Part shown: positions 19,332 through 30,533 of the stretch, one piece after another
Layout of the letters: every line of letters starts with the position of its first letter
How positions within the stretch are numbered: the first letter of the stretch is position 1
Assembly: GCF_037042905.1 (NCBI RefSeq)
Contig: NC_087247.1
Coordinates: forward strand, 74,942,420-75,006,419
Length of the DNA: 64,000 bases
Origin: Lytechinus pictus
Taxonomy: Eukaryota > Echinodermata > Echinoidea > Temnopleuroida > Toxopneustidae
Direction of reading: 5' to 3'
Notes under the pieces: generated by a model
The model's database searches: none
Told to the model about the DNA's origin: nothing
Seen by the model: the letters and a program-made list of their open reading frames with translations, nothing else
Position numbers and translations under genes: made by a program

Positions 19332-19767
19332 ATGGCCGAAAATCCACCAAAAGAAAAAAAGCGAAAAGTATCTGGAGAAGAATATGAACGAGATGCCTTG
19401 CAGAGTTTTAGAGGATTCAAAATAAAGCGAATTTTGAATCAGAATTTGTCATCTAAATCCGTTTTCTTACTGGGCCACATCGATCCACAGGCACAGGGAT
19501 CTGCAGGTGCTGGTGAACCAAGTGGATGTGGAGGAACAGTCGCGGGAGGAGCGGCCCCGACTGGCACAGGCGACGAAGAAGGTGCAGCGGAAGGCAAAGG
19601 CATCAAGCCAAACCAAACCCGGCTACAGGCCGTTGTATTGCTTGAAAAGACTGCATTTACAGAAGACCTGTTACCCAATTTGATGTCAGAAAAATCTGCT
19701 CTCAATCGTTCCATGCAGAATGATATTTACGGTGTATATGAATGCTTTCCACCCAAGGAATTGTCGG
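19332..19767 (+). CDS. DCPS, scavenger mRNA decapping enzyme, exon 1
   Basis: DCPS hydrolyses the m7GpppN cap left after 3'-5' mRNA decay (cap dinucleotide to m7GMP). Exon 1 encodes 145 residues plus one base. The start ATG has context GGTATCATGG. A basic KEKKRK near the N-terminus fits the nuclear signal of the family. Recognisable family segments are SFRGFKIKRIL (about residue 25), AVVLLEKTAF (about 100) and NDIYGVYECFPPKELS (about 130-144), matching the N-terminal swapped-dimer domain. Residues about 53-90 are a Gly/Ala-rich insertion longer than in the human protein. The exon ends TCGG|GTGAGTAAG, phase 1, matching exon 2. The catalytic HIT motif lies in later exons and is not in view. Confidence 0.92.
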
Positions 19768-20066
19768 GTGAGTAAGCTGCCTGTAGACAGTAGAGTAGTG
19801 TAACGGTGTAAGTTACCTAGGTCTTACTAGTCTTAGGCAGTTAAGGTCTTCCTCCTCAGAGACAGAGTCATACTCAGTTTGTTGGGGGGGGGGTATGGGT
19901 ATGGTACTTGGTACCTCATGCGAAAAGACAAGGGAGACTTGCCCGAATGTTTACGCGAAATTACGCCGCCATCTTGTTTCTCATTGTTGATCGCTAATGT
20001 TATCGGACTCGTCGTCCGTAACGTTACACTTCTCTTCCCTAATTCATACCACCTAAAGTACAATCC

Positions 20067-20630
20067 TACCTCGAGCGAAGTTTGTGCAGGCTCCACTCAA
20101 CTTCACTACCGCTACACTACGCTCCACCTACCCGAACTCCGAGACCGTGAACTCGATCTGATATTCCGAGTGACAAAGGTGGGATTTTATGGGGGGAAAA
20201 TCTAAAATTCATGCAACATCATGATCTTTAAAAGAGCCAACATGAAGTTTCTCACACATATAAATAATTTGCTGCCGTTGCACGAGGTACCGGGTCTGGT
20301 CCGAGCTCGGACCCTCGCGCGCGCATACGATGTTTTGAAATCGGCAGCGAATTATTTATAAGTGTGAGGAAATTCATGTTGGCTCTAATTCACCAATTTT
20401 GAGACTGATAGAAGCATGGAGAAGAAGTGAAACTTGGTGTAAAGTAAGAATATTAGTTTTGTTTTTAAAGATCATGATGTTGCATGAATTTTATATTTTC
20501 CCCCCATAAAATCCCACCTTTGTCACTCGGAATATCATATCGAGTTCACGGTCTCGAAGTTCGGGTAGGTGGAGCGTAGTGTAGCGGTAGTGAAGTGGAG
20601 TGGAGCCTGCACGAACTTCGCTCGAGGTAC
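20067..20630. mobile_element. foldback element with 8-bp target duplication
   Basis: Long inverted arms: the left runs from about 20067 to 20275 and the right from about 20338 to 20630, sharing CTCGAGCGAAGTT, CTCGGAATATCA and ATCATGATCTTTAAA in opposite orientation. The right arm has an extra 80 bp (about 20383-20463). Flanking copies of TACAATCC (20059-20066, 20631-20638) form an 8-bp target duplication. The centre is GC-rich with a GCGCGCGC run. No coding frame. Confidence 0.75.
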
Positions 20631-20708
20631 TACAATCCTAATCCTAACATAGGTAGGACAAAAAAAACAAACAAAAAACAGCATTTCTACTAAAAAGCAA
20701 AACCTTAA

Positions 20709-21290
20709 AGGAGAATGAAACTCTTGGAGCAAGTTAGCTTTTGTGAAAGCAGAAAAATCAAAGAATAAGATCAACAAAACTTTGAGTAAAATAGGACTAG
20801 CAATAAAAGAGTTATGAGCATTTGAATGTCGAGATCACTAATGCTATGGAGATCCCCCATTGGCAATGCGACCAAGATCTGTGATGTCACACACGTACAA
20901 CTCTCCCATTCGGACACTGAAAATATACCCCAAAACATCTCTTTTTGCTCATTCTAATCATATGACAAACGATTCATCAATGATATAATGTTGTGAAACC
21001 TCTGTACTTGTCATCTCATAAAGAAAACACCTAACCTTGTGATAGACTCTATAAAAGTGAGAATATAAGTGAAATAAGTACTAAAGTAATGAGGGAGTTG
21101 TACGTGTGTGATATCACAGATCTTGGTCGCATTGCCGATGGGAGGATCTACATGGCACTAGTGATCTCAATATTCAAATGCTCATAACTTTCTTATTATT
21201 CATTCAATCTTCCTCAAACTTTCAACAATAGGTTTCTTTGATTTTTCTCTTTGATATGGATTCAGCTAGTTTCAAGGGTTTCATTCTCCT
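20709..21290. mobile_element. TTAA foldback MITE, family A copy 1
   Basis: Starts AGGAGAATGAAAC and ends GTTTCATTCTCCT, flanked by TTAA (20705-20708 and 21291-21294). Its two halves are inverted copies of each other over most of the length (AAGATCTGTGATGTCAC... against ...GATCTTGGTCGCATTGCC). TTAA targets with AGG termini fit Kolobok-type elements; piggyBac is the alternative. Confidence 0.8.
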
Positions 21291-21294
21291 TTAA

Positions 21295-21897
21295 AGGACA
21301 AGTCCACCACAAGAAAAAGTTGATTTGAATAAAAAGAGAAAAATCAAACCAGCGTTACACTGAAAATTTCATCAAAATCCTATGTAAAATAAGAAAGTTG
21401 ACATTTTAAAGTTTTGCTTTATTTCACAAAACAGTTATATGCACATCCCGGTCAGTATGCAAATGAGGGAACTGATGACATCACTCACTATTTCTTTTGT
21501 GTTTTATTAAAAGAAATATAAAATATTCAAATTTTCTCCTCATTGTCCTGTGAAAAAAGTTCTATTTCTCCCTGAACATAAGGAATTATCATTGTTTAAC
21601 ATTTTATGGTTCAGTCAAGTTGGTCCTTATTGCCAAATCTGTAAAAATTGAAATATTGTATAATTCAAACAATTAAAACAAAAGAAATAGTGAGTGACGG
21701 ACATCATCGATTCTCTCATTTGCAAGTGACTAAATTGTGCATATATAACTATTTTGTGAAAAATAAGCGAAACTTTAAAATGTCATAACTTTCCTATTTT
21801 ACATCCGATTTTGATGAAATTTTCAGCATTATGCTTGTCTGATTTTTCTGTATTGATTCAAATAAATATCTTTCTGAGGTGGACTTGAGCTTGACCT
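21295..21897. mobile_element. TTAA foldback MITE, family B
   Basis: Starts AGGACAAGTCCACC and ends GGTGGACTTGAGCTTGACCT, sharing its left TTAA (21291-21294) with the preceding MITE and having TTAA at 21898-21901. The halves are inverted copies (AAATAGTGAGTGA against TCACTCACTATTT). A half copy of this family is at about 40825-41157. Confidence 0.8.
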
Positions 21898-22376
21898 TTA
21901 ATATATTCTTTATTAGCATTATTATCAAAGACGTTGCTCAAAACTTACCATAAAATTTCCTAAATAGTGAAAAATAAGGCTTAAATGCTCCATAAAATGT
22001 GTCTGGAAATGCATACAGCATTTTGGCCTATCCCCATAGGCTATACTGTGTGGGCTAGTGGCTGAAAATAGGCATTTTTAAGTCTTTATGCTGACCTAGA
22101 CTGTTTGAGCCTCTGTAGATATTCAACTTGGCTACGAAAAAATGTGAAGATGTTGCTATATTTAACTACATTGTGCACTCAAAATATAGAATGAAAATTT
22201 GAGGCAAATTCACTTATTGTCTTTTTTTACACATGTCTAGAGCACAAATCTGGTTCCATTGCCCACCCTACCTAACATCCTGCACCTATCCACTAAATCC
22301 TGCCAGTGATTCCTATTTATGTGATGCCTTTGCGTTACTTTACTGTTTACATTAAACAATTACAGTTAATTATTAA

Positions 22377-22959
22377 AGGAGAATGAAACCCTTGAAACCA
22401 GCTGAATCCATATAAAAGAGAAAATCAAAGAAACATATTGTTGAAAGTTTGAGGAAGATTGAATGAATAATAAGAAAGTTATGAGCATTTGAATATTGAG
22501 ATCACTGATGCCATGTAGATCCTCCCATTGGCAATGCGACCAAGATCTGTGATGTCACACACGTACAACTCCCTCATTACTTTAGTACTTATTTAACTTA
22601 TATTCTCACTTTTATAGAGTCTATCACAAGGTGAGATGTTCTCTTTATGAGAGGACAAGTACAGAGGTTTCACAACATTATATCATTGATGAATCGTTTG
22701 TCATATGATTAGAATGAGCAAAAAGAGATGTTTTGGGGTATATTTTCAGTGTCCAAAATGGGAGAGTTGTTCATCTGTGACATCGTAGATCTTGGTCGCA
22801 TTGCCAATAGGAGGATCTCTATAGCATTAGTGATCTCGACATTCAAATGCTCATAACTCTTCTCTTGCTAGTCCTATTTCACTCAAACTTTTGTTGATCT
22901 TATTCTTTGATTTTTCTGCTTTCACAAAAGCTAACTTGCTCCAAGAGTTTCATTCTCCT
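22377..22959. mobile_element. TTAA foldback MITE, family A copy 2 (inverted)
   Basis: Same family as 20709-21290 in opposite orientation, 583 bp, flanked by TTAA at 22373-22376 and 22960-22963. With copy 1 it makes a 0.6-kb inverted repeat about 1.1 kb apart inside DCPS intron 1; the intron transcript could fold back on itself. Confidence 0.8.
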
Positions 22960-23396
22960 TTAATAACAATTTTCTGTATTCAACCTTAAAATTTCGCATA
23001 TGAATTATTTATTTTATGAAAATGATATGGCAATAAGGCTACATAATTTTGTGAAACTTTTGGGGGTGGAATAATTGCGTAAACATAATTACATAAACGT
23101 AAACATAAGGCCTGGACAAATGAAAATAAATTTTATTTCAAAAAGGGAAACAATGCAAAAAGAAGCAAGGAGGAAAATAAAAGGAAAATCATGGAATGGA
23201 CTAAGACTTTTTAAGGTTGCATTACAAATGCTGCCTGCTATTTCCTATGGAATAAGATTAGAGTCTTCTATAGTCATTATTATCAGGTCTGTTCAAATTA
23301 AGGTTTTTTAATATATATGCCTGTGGTCATTAAGAAATTACAGATTTTTTTCTCTCTGTCACTTTTCCCTTTTATGCATCCATTTCTCCCAAACAG

Positions 23397-23542
23397 GAAT
23401 AAAAACAACTTTGATATATCCTGCTACTGAGAAACACATCCAGAAATACTCTGCTCAAGATGTTCATCTCATCAATGAATCATACAAGGATTACATGAAT
23501 ATGACACTACCATACATTGAAGAGAAGCAGTTTAATATTCAG
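23397..23542 (+). CDS. DCPS exon 2
   Basis: The acceptor TCTCCCAAACAG|GA and the donor TTCAG|GTATCT bound 146 bp. With the single G from exon 1 it reads on as GIKTT..YPATEKHIQKYSAQD..., ending YIEEKQFNIQ at phase 0. This matches the conserved YPATEKH linker region of DCPS. The next exon should begin with the W-x-YNIL segment that leads to the HIT domain. I looked for it on the + strand up to 64000 and did not find it. Confidence 0.92.
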
Positions 23543-23579
23543 GTATCTTAGATAAACATTCATTGAGGGGTTGATTCAG

Positions 23580-23612
23580 CCCCCCCCCCCCCAAAAAAAA
23601 AAAAAAAAAAAT
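23580..23612. repeat. poly(C)/poly(A) tract
   Basis: A run of C followed directly by a run of A, just downstream of DCPS exon 2. Confidence 0.9.
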
Positions 23613-24639
23613 ATCTTGACTGATGACAGCTTGATTGTGAATTGGCATGCTCATTATCTGTGGCATAGATCAGAGTCGATCCTAAAAAAAAATCTAACTT
23701 ATTAATCATGCAACTTTATGCATAGAATCAAGTTTGGTCTAATGATTATAATGAGGCCCCTAAACCTCAAATTCTTTGCTTACTCTTTATAAGACTGATA
23801 AAATATATGAATAAAAATCGGCATGAATTCATGCATTTCTTTGTTTTCAACATTGTGTATTTTATTGGGTTTTTATAATATACCTCTGTAACAGTGTCAA
23901 AATAAAATATAACTCTCTCCAATCTTCTATGCACTCCTGTTCAAATCAAATTTACAATGCTCTTCTATGAAAAAATAATCTAAACCTAACTGAAGAAGGG
24001 TGAACAAAGAATAACTCCGATGTGAACAAGATGAAGTCCTAGTCGGCACTGACTTTACTTTTTTTAAAGCACATTTGCCAATGCACTCACATTAATCAAC
24101 TCTACCAATCAAGTAAAAGCAAAGTGGTATAGACCACAAAATGAACTAACCCTATTAAAAAATGAAAACCAATTAAAGCACAGAGATGAGTGATGATGAG
24201 GTGGAACTGAATAATAATGAGAACTAAACAATGAGGCCATGTGGAGTCAAAACTCAAAAGGGATGGAAAACTAGAAAGCGTTACTGAGGGGAAAATGAAT
24301 GATGAACCTGGTGAAGTGCTGTTGCTATGACAAATGAACAATGTATTGGGATAGTGGAGATGGAATGAAGGTGACACAACATTTGCTCCTGCGACAGTTG
24401 CTCCAGGCTGTATTTCGTCTAAGATATAGGGTTAGCCGTTAGGGTTGCATTTTAGGTGTAGGATAGGGTATAGTGTTGAATTCATGGCTTAAGTTGGCGA
24501 TTCCATTAGTGCATGGAATTCACAGTGGAGCAATTGTCACCAGAGAAAAAATTTGACCGTTACACTTTTTTACTAATTTGAATTTTACATATAAAGTCAA
24601 ACAAATTACTGTGGTCCCTAGAGATTAAACCTGGGCAAA
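23613..24639. other. intergenic/intronic, nothing recognised
   Basis: AT-rich DNA, presumed to be DCPS intron 2. No splice-bounded exon matching DCPS, no transposon ends and no RNA gene recognised. Confidence 0.5.
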
Positions 24640-25150
24640 TTTTCCTGTATTCTGACAGATATTGGGGATGATAATGGTGGTGTATTTTCCTGTATTCTGA
24701 CAGATATTTGGTATGATAATGGTGGTGTATTTTCCTGTATTCTGACAGATATTGGGGATGATAATGGAGGTGTATTTTCCTATATTCTGACAGATATTGG
24801 GGATGATAATAGTGGTGTATTTTCCTGTATTCTTACAGATATTGGGGATGATAATGGTGGTGTATTTTCCTGTATTCTGACAGATATTGGGGATGATTAT
24901 GGTGGTGTATTTTCCTGTATTCTGACAGATATTGGGGATGATTATGGTGGTGTATTTTCCTATATTCTGACAGATATTGGGGATGATAATAGTGGTGTAT
25001 TTTCCTGTATTCTGACAGATATTGGGGATGATAATAGTGGTGTATTTTCCTGTATTCTGACAGATATTGGGGATGATTATGGTGGTGTATTTTCCTGTAT
25101 TCTTACAGATATTGGGGATGATTATGGTGGTGTATTTTTCTGTATTACAG
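24640..25150. repeat. 45-bp minisatellite, array 1 (about 11 units)
   Basis: Unit TGTATTTTCCTGTATTCTGA + CAGATATTGGGGATGATAATGGTGG. Unit variants differ at a few positions (GATAAT/GATTAT, CTGACAG/CTTACAG, GGTGG/AGTGG). As 45 is a multiple of 3 the array is open in several frames, and the 223-codon minus-strand frame across it (15-residue repeats) is best regarded as an artefact. On its right is a segment GCTCGGAATAAAGTTGAC shared with array 2. Confidence 0.9.
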
Positions 25151-25151
25151 A

Positions 25152-26521
25152 TACAGTATTGCTCGGAATAAAGTTGACGCATTACCGCGCTGTACCGCGT
25201 AAGTCGATGTGAAATCGGGTCACGCGCGATTACCACCAGAAAATTTCCATCGGCGTGAGTCGCACTCTGAGAGAAATTACCATGGTAATGTACCACGAGA
25301 TTTTTTAATGAAAATCTTGTGTATTACCGCGATAATACCGCAGAAGGAGGGACGATCTTCTGTCGTAGAGACATTGATTTGATAATTAATAAAATGTCAC
25401 AATTTGGACAACTCACATGGCTCGAATTAGCCCTCCTGACTTGCCGCGATGTCTCTCTCGAAATTACGATACTTGGCAGCAACTTATTGCCGTAAGATGC
25501 CGTCTCCTCGAAACCCAAACAAAAATGTCATGGCTTGATGTTGAGCTTTGCGCGAGAGCACAATTTTAATGCACGCTCGTATCATCGCCCTCAAATTGAC
25601 ATCTTTCTGAACTTCGTTGAGCGAAAGTCGGGTCGAGATGAGATCATGTACTTTCTGGGATAAGTAGTGAATAGTTATAAGAAAAAAAAGGAGCACCCAA
25701 GATAAGAAGGGACAGAGTCGAGCAAGAGAAGGAGAGAGCGAAAGATACGAGAGACAGATGGAGGGGGAAAATGATCAAGAGAGAGAGAGAGAGCAAAAGA
25801 TAATGGAGAGAAAGGGGGGCTAGATTAAGCAAGAGACACCGAGGCTGGAAAAAACAGACCTATTGTTTATTTCCTTATATTCCTTTACCGTCATTCTCTT
25901 ACTCTGTTCACAACCATAATGATTTAATTTTCATATTTTCAGTGCATTATTGCCCAACATTCTTCCACCGTTATTATGATATAAGGAATGATAAACTCCT
26001 TTCTGTCTCCCACCACTCGATCAAGTCACAAAAACACAGCATGTAGAGGGCTTAATTTGATTGCACCACGAATGTCCTTGATTACTCATGCTTAATTACA
26101 ATCAGTGTTCTTTTCCCTTGTTTCCTCATATTCTATTTTTTATCGTTTTTTATGTTGATATATTTCCATTTGACCCATGTCTCACTCTTGAATTTCTACT
26201 CTATCGCTATCTCAGCTCACTTCTCCCTCGATTCCTACCCTTTTTTTCTCCTCCACACTTCTCAATCCTTTTGACTCTTTTTTTTGTGTGTGTGAGTAAT
26301 ATTGCAAAGCTCATTCTATCTTATGCGACGCTCTAGCTGGTGTTTATGAACAAAGAAAAAATAATTTTTTGAGTGTCAATTTATTGTCACCGGATTGTCA
26401 TAATAAGCATATATCTTTATCAATTTTTATTAATCTTCCTTCATTGTTCGAATGATAGTGTTCAGAATTTCTATATTCTCTCCTCTCACTGAATCACGTC
26501 ACCTCTGCTGTCATTATCTCT
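25152..26521. other. array flank, then purine/pyrimidine-rich DNA
   Basis: 25152-25330 holds the flank shared with the second minisatellite and a segment with repeated TTACCGCG-type words. 25670-25860 is A/G-rich with a (GA)n run at about 25772-25795. 25860-26521 is AT-rich with T/C-rich stretches. No gene recognised. Confidence 0.5.
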
Positions 26522-26529
26522 CTTGCTCG

Positions 26530-26852
26530 TGGTGGCGTACCTAGGGGGGCAAATTCGTCCGCCAAAAAATGTTGACAAGCAAAAAAAAAAAAAAAAAAAG
26601 ATCTTCAACCAGAAATAAAGGATTTCATACCAGGAAAAATTTTGACAAGAAAAAAAAGAAAGGACTTCAACCACAAATTAAGGATTGCATATTTCATATC
26701 AGAAGAAAAGTTGACAAAAAAAGGGTCTTCAAGTTCAAAGGAGCGGGCCATCTGTGTCTCGCTCGTCAGGGGGGGGGGTGGCAGAGATATGTCTCTTGCA
26801 TGGGTTGTGACTCGTCAGGGGGGGCAGTCTGCCCCCTGTAGGTACGCTAATG
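26530..26852. mobile_element. short G-run element with 8-bp target duplication
   Basis: CTTGCTCG occurs at 26522-26529 and 26853-26860. Inside, GCGTACCTAGGGGGGCA at the left pairs with TGCCCCCTGTAGGTACGC at the right. The interior is A-rich with several oligo(A) runs. Probably a hAT-type MITE. Confidence 0.65.
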
Positions 26853-26860
26853 CTTGCTCG

Positions 26861-28663
26861 ACTCATTTTTTCCCTTATCATTCCTTAGAAACATGCATTT
26901 GATTTGATATATAGATGTATATTTGTCAATAAGTAAAGATTTGGTCTTAACTAAGACCCAACGGTGGATTAGCCTAAAGGCACAAAGATGAACCACTGAA
27001 GTCAGACAATGGATCACATTGGCCTGATTAACATCAGGACAATTAACTGTAAGTATTATGTCTTCGGTTATGTTTCAAATGTTATGTTCAAATATACTCG
27101 CCCATGTGCACGTACTATTAAACGTTAGGTCTACATTTTTTTAAAATACAGACAGAAAATTAAGATTTACATTGTAATTGTTAATTTGCTGTCTGTATTT
27201 ATAAAAAAAATGTACCGGTAGAACTAACGTTAGTACGTGCATGTTGTAGACTCACTCTTCTTCGGTCCTTTGATGCAGGTTTTGTATTTCTTTATGATAG
27301 CGTATCCAATTTAGAGGTAAATCGGAGCTCTGCACTGTCATAATCATGAGCATGGGTTAGACTAAATCTACAATCCTAGTCGATATTCTCAAAAAGATCC
27401 TTAACAGTTTTTTTTCTATTAATATTTTTCAGTTGATTGGTAATGATTTAGGGCCTATTCAAAATCCAGGGTCGTATTCCTTTACTAGATCTACCAATAT
27501 GTTTACGAGACACGGTAGGCCCATTATTTATCGTTAGCGATCATCGACAGGTCGGTGTAGTAGACTCAATGTCTAGATGTGATCAATTTATTATGATCCA
27601 ATTTCAAATCATATTTTTGAATGATAAAGACAATTTCAACAAAATTGTAGTGGTACGGGTAGATACAATGGCACTGGTAGTGGAACTAGATCTTTACTAA
27701 CTTCGTAATAATATGGCGACTGGGCATAAAAAAGGATCTGACTGGACATTTACATTATGACAATCAAGTAGAATCAACATTATTAAAATTGCTTGTGCCT
27801 TGTACCTAATGTGCTTAACATATCCCTCACTCGTCGACATCTGCATTGCCACAAAGACAAAGTAAGCATATATGGGTATACGATCAACGTTAGGCCTAGG
27901 CTAGGATAAAGTAAAGTCTTTTGAAGAACTGTACTACTAGCTAGCTAGCTACAATCACACTGTTACTAGTACGAGTTTAGTATAACTAAGTCTAAGCTAG
28001 CTAGGCACCGTACGGTACCTACCGGTACGGTACCACTACCAGTACCGGTACATTGTGATTGTGAGCAGAGGCCGAGAGGACAGTGACAGTGCATATACTT
28101 CCGATTTTGTCTCTAAAATGGACGTCCATCATTAAAAAATACAATACCTGTATCATTTTACCGAAGAAAATGAGTTTAGGTTCAGTAACAATCACAGGGA
28201 TAGCACAAAAAGCACGAAATACTTTCTATTTGGTGATTTTGTTGTAACTTAGTCTTAGTTCGAGCAATCTGATTTTCTTTCGAGCTCGTGCATTGCTGGT
28301 ACGGTGTCTGCAAAAGCATAAACGAGTACTCGATCGCACGAGATGGGTTTTTTTTCTTTTAATTATGGTATGATTTAGGAGTAAGCTGAATAGATTATGC
28401 CTAATATGATGATATCAACGAGAAATACTAAAAAAAAAAAAAAAGTTCTAAGAGGCATAGCGAGAACTTTATAAAGAATGGGAACAAGTACTAAGGAAAA
28501 TTATCTGAAATTGAAAATTCCATTTGAAATCGAAACAATCGAGATAAAAAAAATGTGAATTTGAGCCATAGAGGATCGGGGGGGGGGGGGCATTAGCACC
28601 CTCCCCCTCTCCATCGAGAGCCATTAAAATATTTGTTGTTGTAAATATCGGACATACGTAAGT
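26861..28663. other. no gene; one foldback sequence
   Basis: AT-rich. 27113-27245 is an inverted repeat (GCACGTACTA / TAGTACGTGC, and AAATACAGACAG / CTGTCTGTATTT). 27938-28050 has CTAGCTAGCTAGCTA and a run of GGTAC/CCGGTAC words resembling the 2.3-kb satellite. No coding exon recognised. Confidence 0.5.
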
Positions 28664-28672
28664 GAACTGACC

Positions 28673-28898
28673 CATGGCCGTATGCAGAAATTTTTCGCGG
28701 GTGGGGGCAAGATGCATAAAATTTAAAAAAAAATTGAAAGTGAGAAAAGTGACCGAGCTTGTCATTGCGTCTTTCCATTCTGTAAAGGGAAATTGAAGCA
28801 TTTCGTGCATGCCTTTGGTGAATTTTGTAAAAGCAAAAAAAATGTTACAAAAATGAAGTTTTCAATATCCCCCCCCCCCCCCCGCTGCATACGGCCAT
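28673..28898. mobile_element. 226-bp MITE with 9-bp target duplication
   Basis: GAACTGACC at 28664-28672 and 28899-28907 flanks an element with ATGGCCGTATGCAG near its left end and CTGCATACGGCCAT at its right end. A C-run lies just inside the right terminal repeat. A 9-bp duplication is typical of Mutator-like elements; the assignment is tentative. Confidence 0.75.
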
Positions 28899-28907
28899 GA
28901 ACTGACC

Positions 28908-30533
28908 TTTTTTTTTCGTTTAGGTTTCTTTTTGCTTTTCTGTTCAGATTTTTCGTGGCATATATTACCTTCATTTGGGAGTGAAACCTATTTTTTTTTT
29001 TAAACTTGTAAGATTTTCTGAATAAGCAAATAACCCCCCCCCCGGGCCCCGTTGAAAAAGCTGGATCCACCCCTAAACTTCAGTAGTGATATGATTAAAA
29101 TGATTGACGGAGCGAATGAGGGAAAACCAAGCAATAAAACAATAATGGAAACAACAAGTCAGGAAGTGGCAGTATACTTGAACTAAAAAAAAGAAATATA
29201 TCCAATTAAATTACATTAAATTGCGCAGTACATTTTTCATGTGTATGAAAAATGATTAAAGTAAAACAATCAGTTAGAAATGTGGAAAGATAAACTTACC
29301 TTATTCATTTAATGCACAACATAGTTATAGTTTGAACATCGGGTATAGTCGAGGACGGCCTGGCATCAGCATGGGTGAGGGGGTGTGTTATTTCTATTTC
29401 TTTTCTTCAATCATTATCAGTCGTTCCAATTTATCCATCATTTGCTTTCATTTAGTCAGTATCAACCTCTCTTGTTCTACATGTACACATACGCATGCTA
29501 TATCTATATCTTAATTTCTCTTAATCTCTATTAAGTCAATCCCTTTATTTTATTCTTCAATATCAATAGTTCCTGTCCTCTTTTCTTCTATCGCTCTTAA
29601 TTTTTTGTTTTATATCTTCTACGTCTATACCTTTATTTTATTCACTATCAATTGTTATTGTCTTATCTTTTATTCTTCTACCGTTCTTGTTCAATCTCTT
29701 TTAAGTCTATATACCTTTAATTATTTTATTTCTTCAGATCATTCTTTCCTTTCTGATCTCGCCTTTTCTTCTCTTTAACTTCAATCGTTCCATCAGTCAT
29801 ACATAAATAATATGACGGTATACTCTTACATTGTTTTATTTCTTCAGTATCAATCTTCCCTATCTAATGTGTACATCATTTTATACAGATAAGATCAGGA
29901 ATGTCTACTCATATATTAATTATTCTTGAAACGTGGTTGAATTGAACAACCCTAGCTATATGTGGACTTGATTGGGGTCAATTAATTACACCGTCTCGCG
30001 CGTTTTGTGGACAATGAATAGAGGTGTGAAGATTATAGAACAGCTAACAATGAGAAGACTGTAAGTTACACAATGATCTTTTGTGTAACTGTTTGAAAAG
30101 AACATGTATTAAGCCCACTGATCAGTGATTAAGCCAGTCTACGATCAATGCCCACCCCCAAATTGTCCAATATAGTCAGCTTTCGGGGGCCCAGAGTGGT
30201 GATGAGGGTGACGATGATGGCCATGAGGATGATAAAGAGAAGGAAGATGTTGATGTGAAGGGAGGATGAAGATGATATTGAAAATCAATAATTTTTTTGG
30301 TATAAAATCACCTGTTGATAAAAAGAGAAACAATTACAATAAGTCCAGGTTGTCTGTTCTATATAGACGAACATTACACAGGGCAACATAAAATGAATAT
30401 ACATAAACAAACAAATTAGCAAGAGATAATATACACATGGATTAAAACGCGTCAATTCATAAAAATGTATCATTGCAACATTTTATTAATACTACTAAAA
30501 TACATTAGGGAAATACGTTTTAAATGGTTTTTT
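28908..30533. other. no gene; T/C-rich degenerate tandem stretch
   Basis: 29370-29860 is T/C-rich with imperfect repeats of about 85 bp around TTTATTTTATTCTTCAATATCAAT and TCTATCG. The rest is AT-rich with no recognised element ends or exons. Confidence 0.45.

Larger units (their letters stand above)
19768..23396 (+). other. DCPS intron 1, filled with four MITEs
   Basis: 3629 bp with GT...AG ends, phase 1. It contains a foldback element (20067-20630) and three TTAA-flanked foldback MITEs (20709-21290, 21295-21897, 22377-22959). 21902-22372 and 22964-23396 show no element or exon. Low-complexity G and A runs lie at 19882-19891 and 20660. Confidence 0.85.

Noticed and set aside
24640..25150. 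Regularly spaced repeats that could suggest a CRISPR array
   Set aside because: The 45-bp units are contiguous with no unique spacers, and the context is an animal genome. It is a minisatellite.
26930..27065. A possible exon ending AACTGTAAGTATT
   Set aside because: The donor-like site is good, but no acceptor, open frame or similarity supports an exon.
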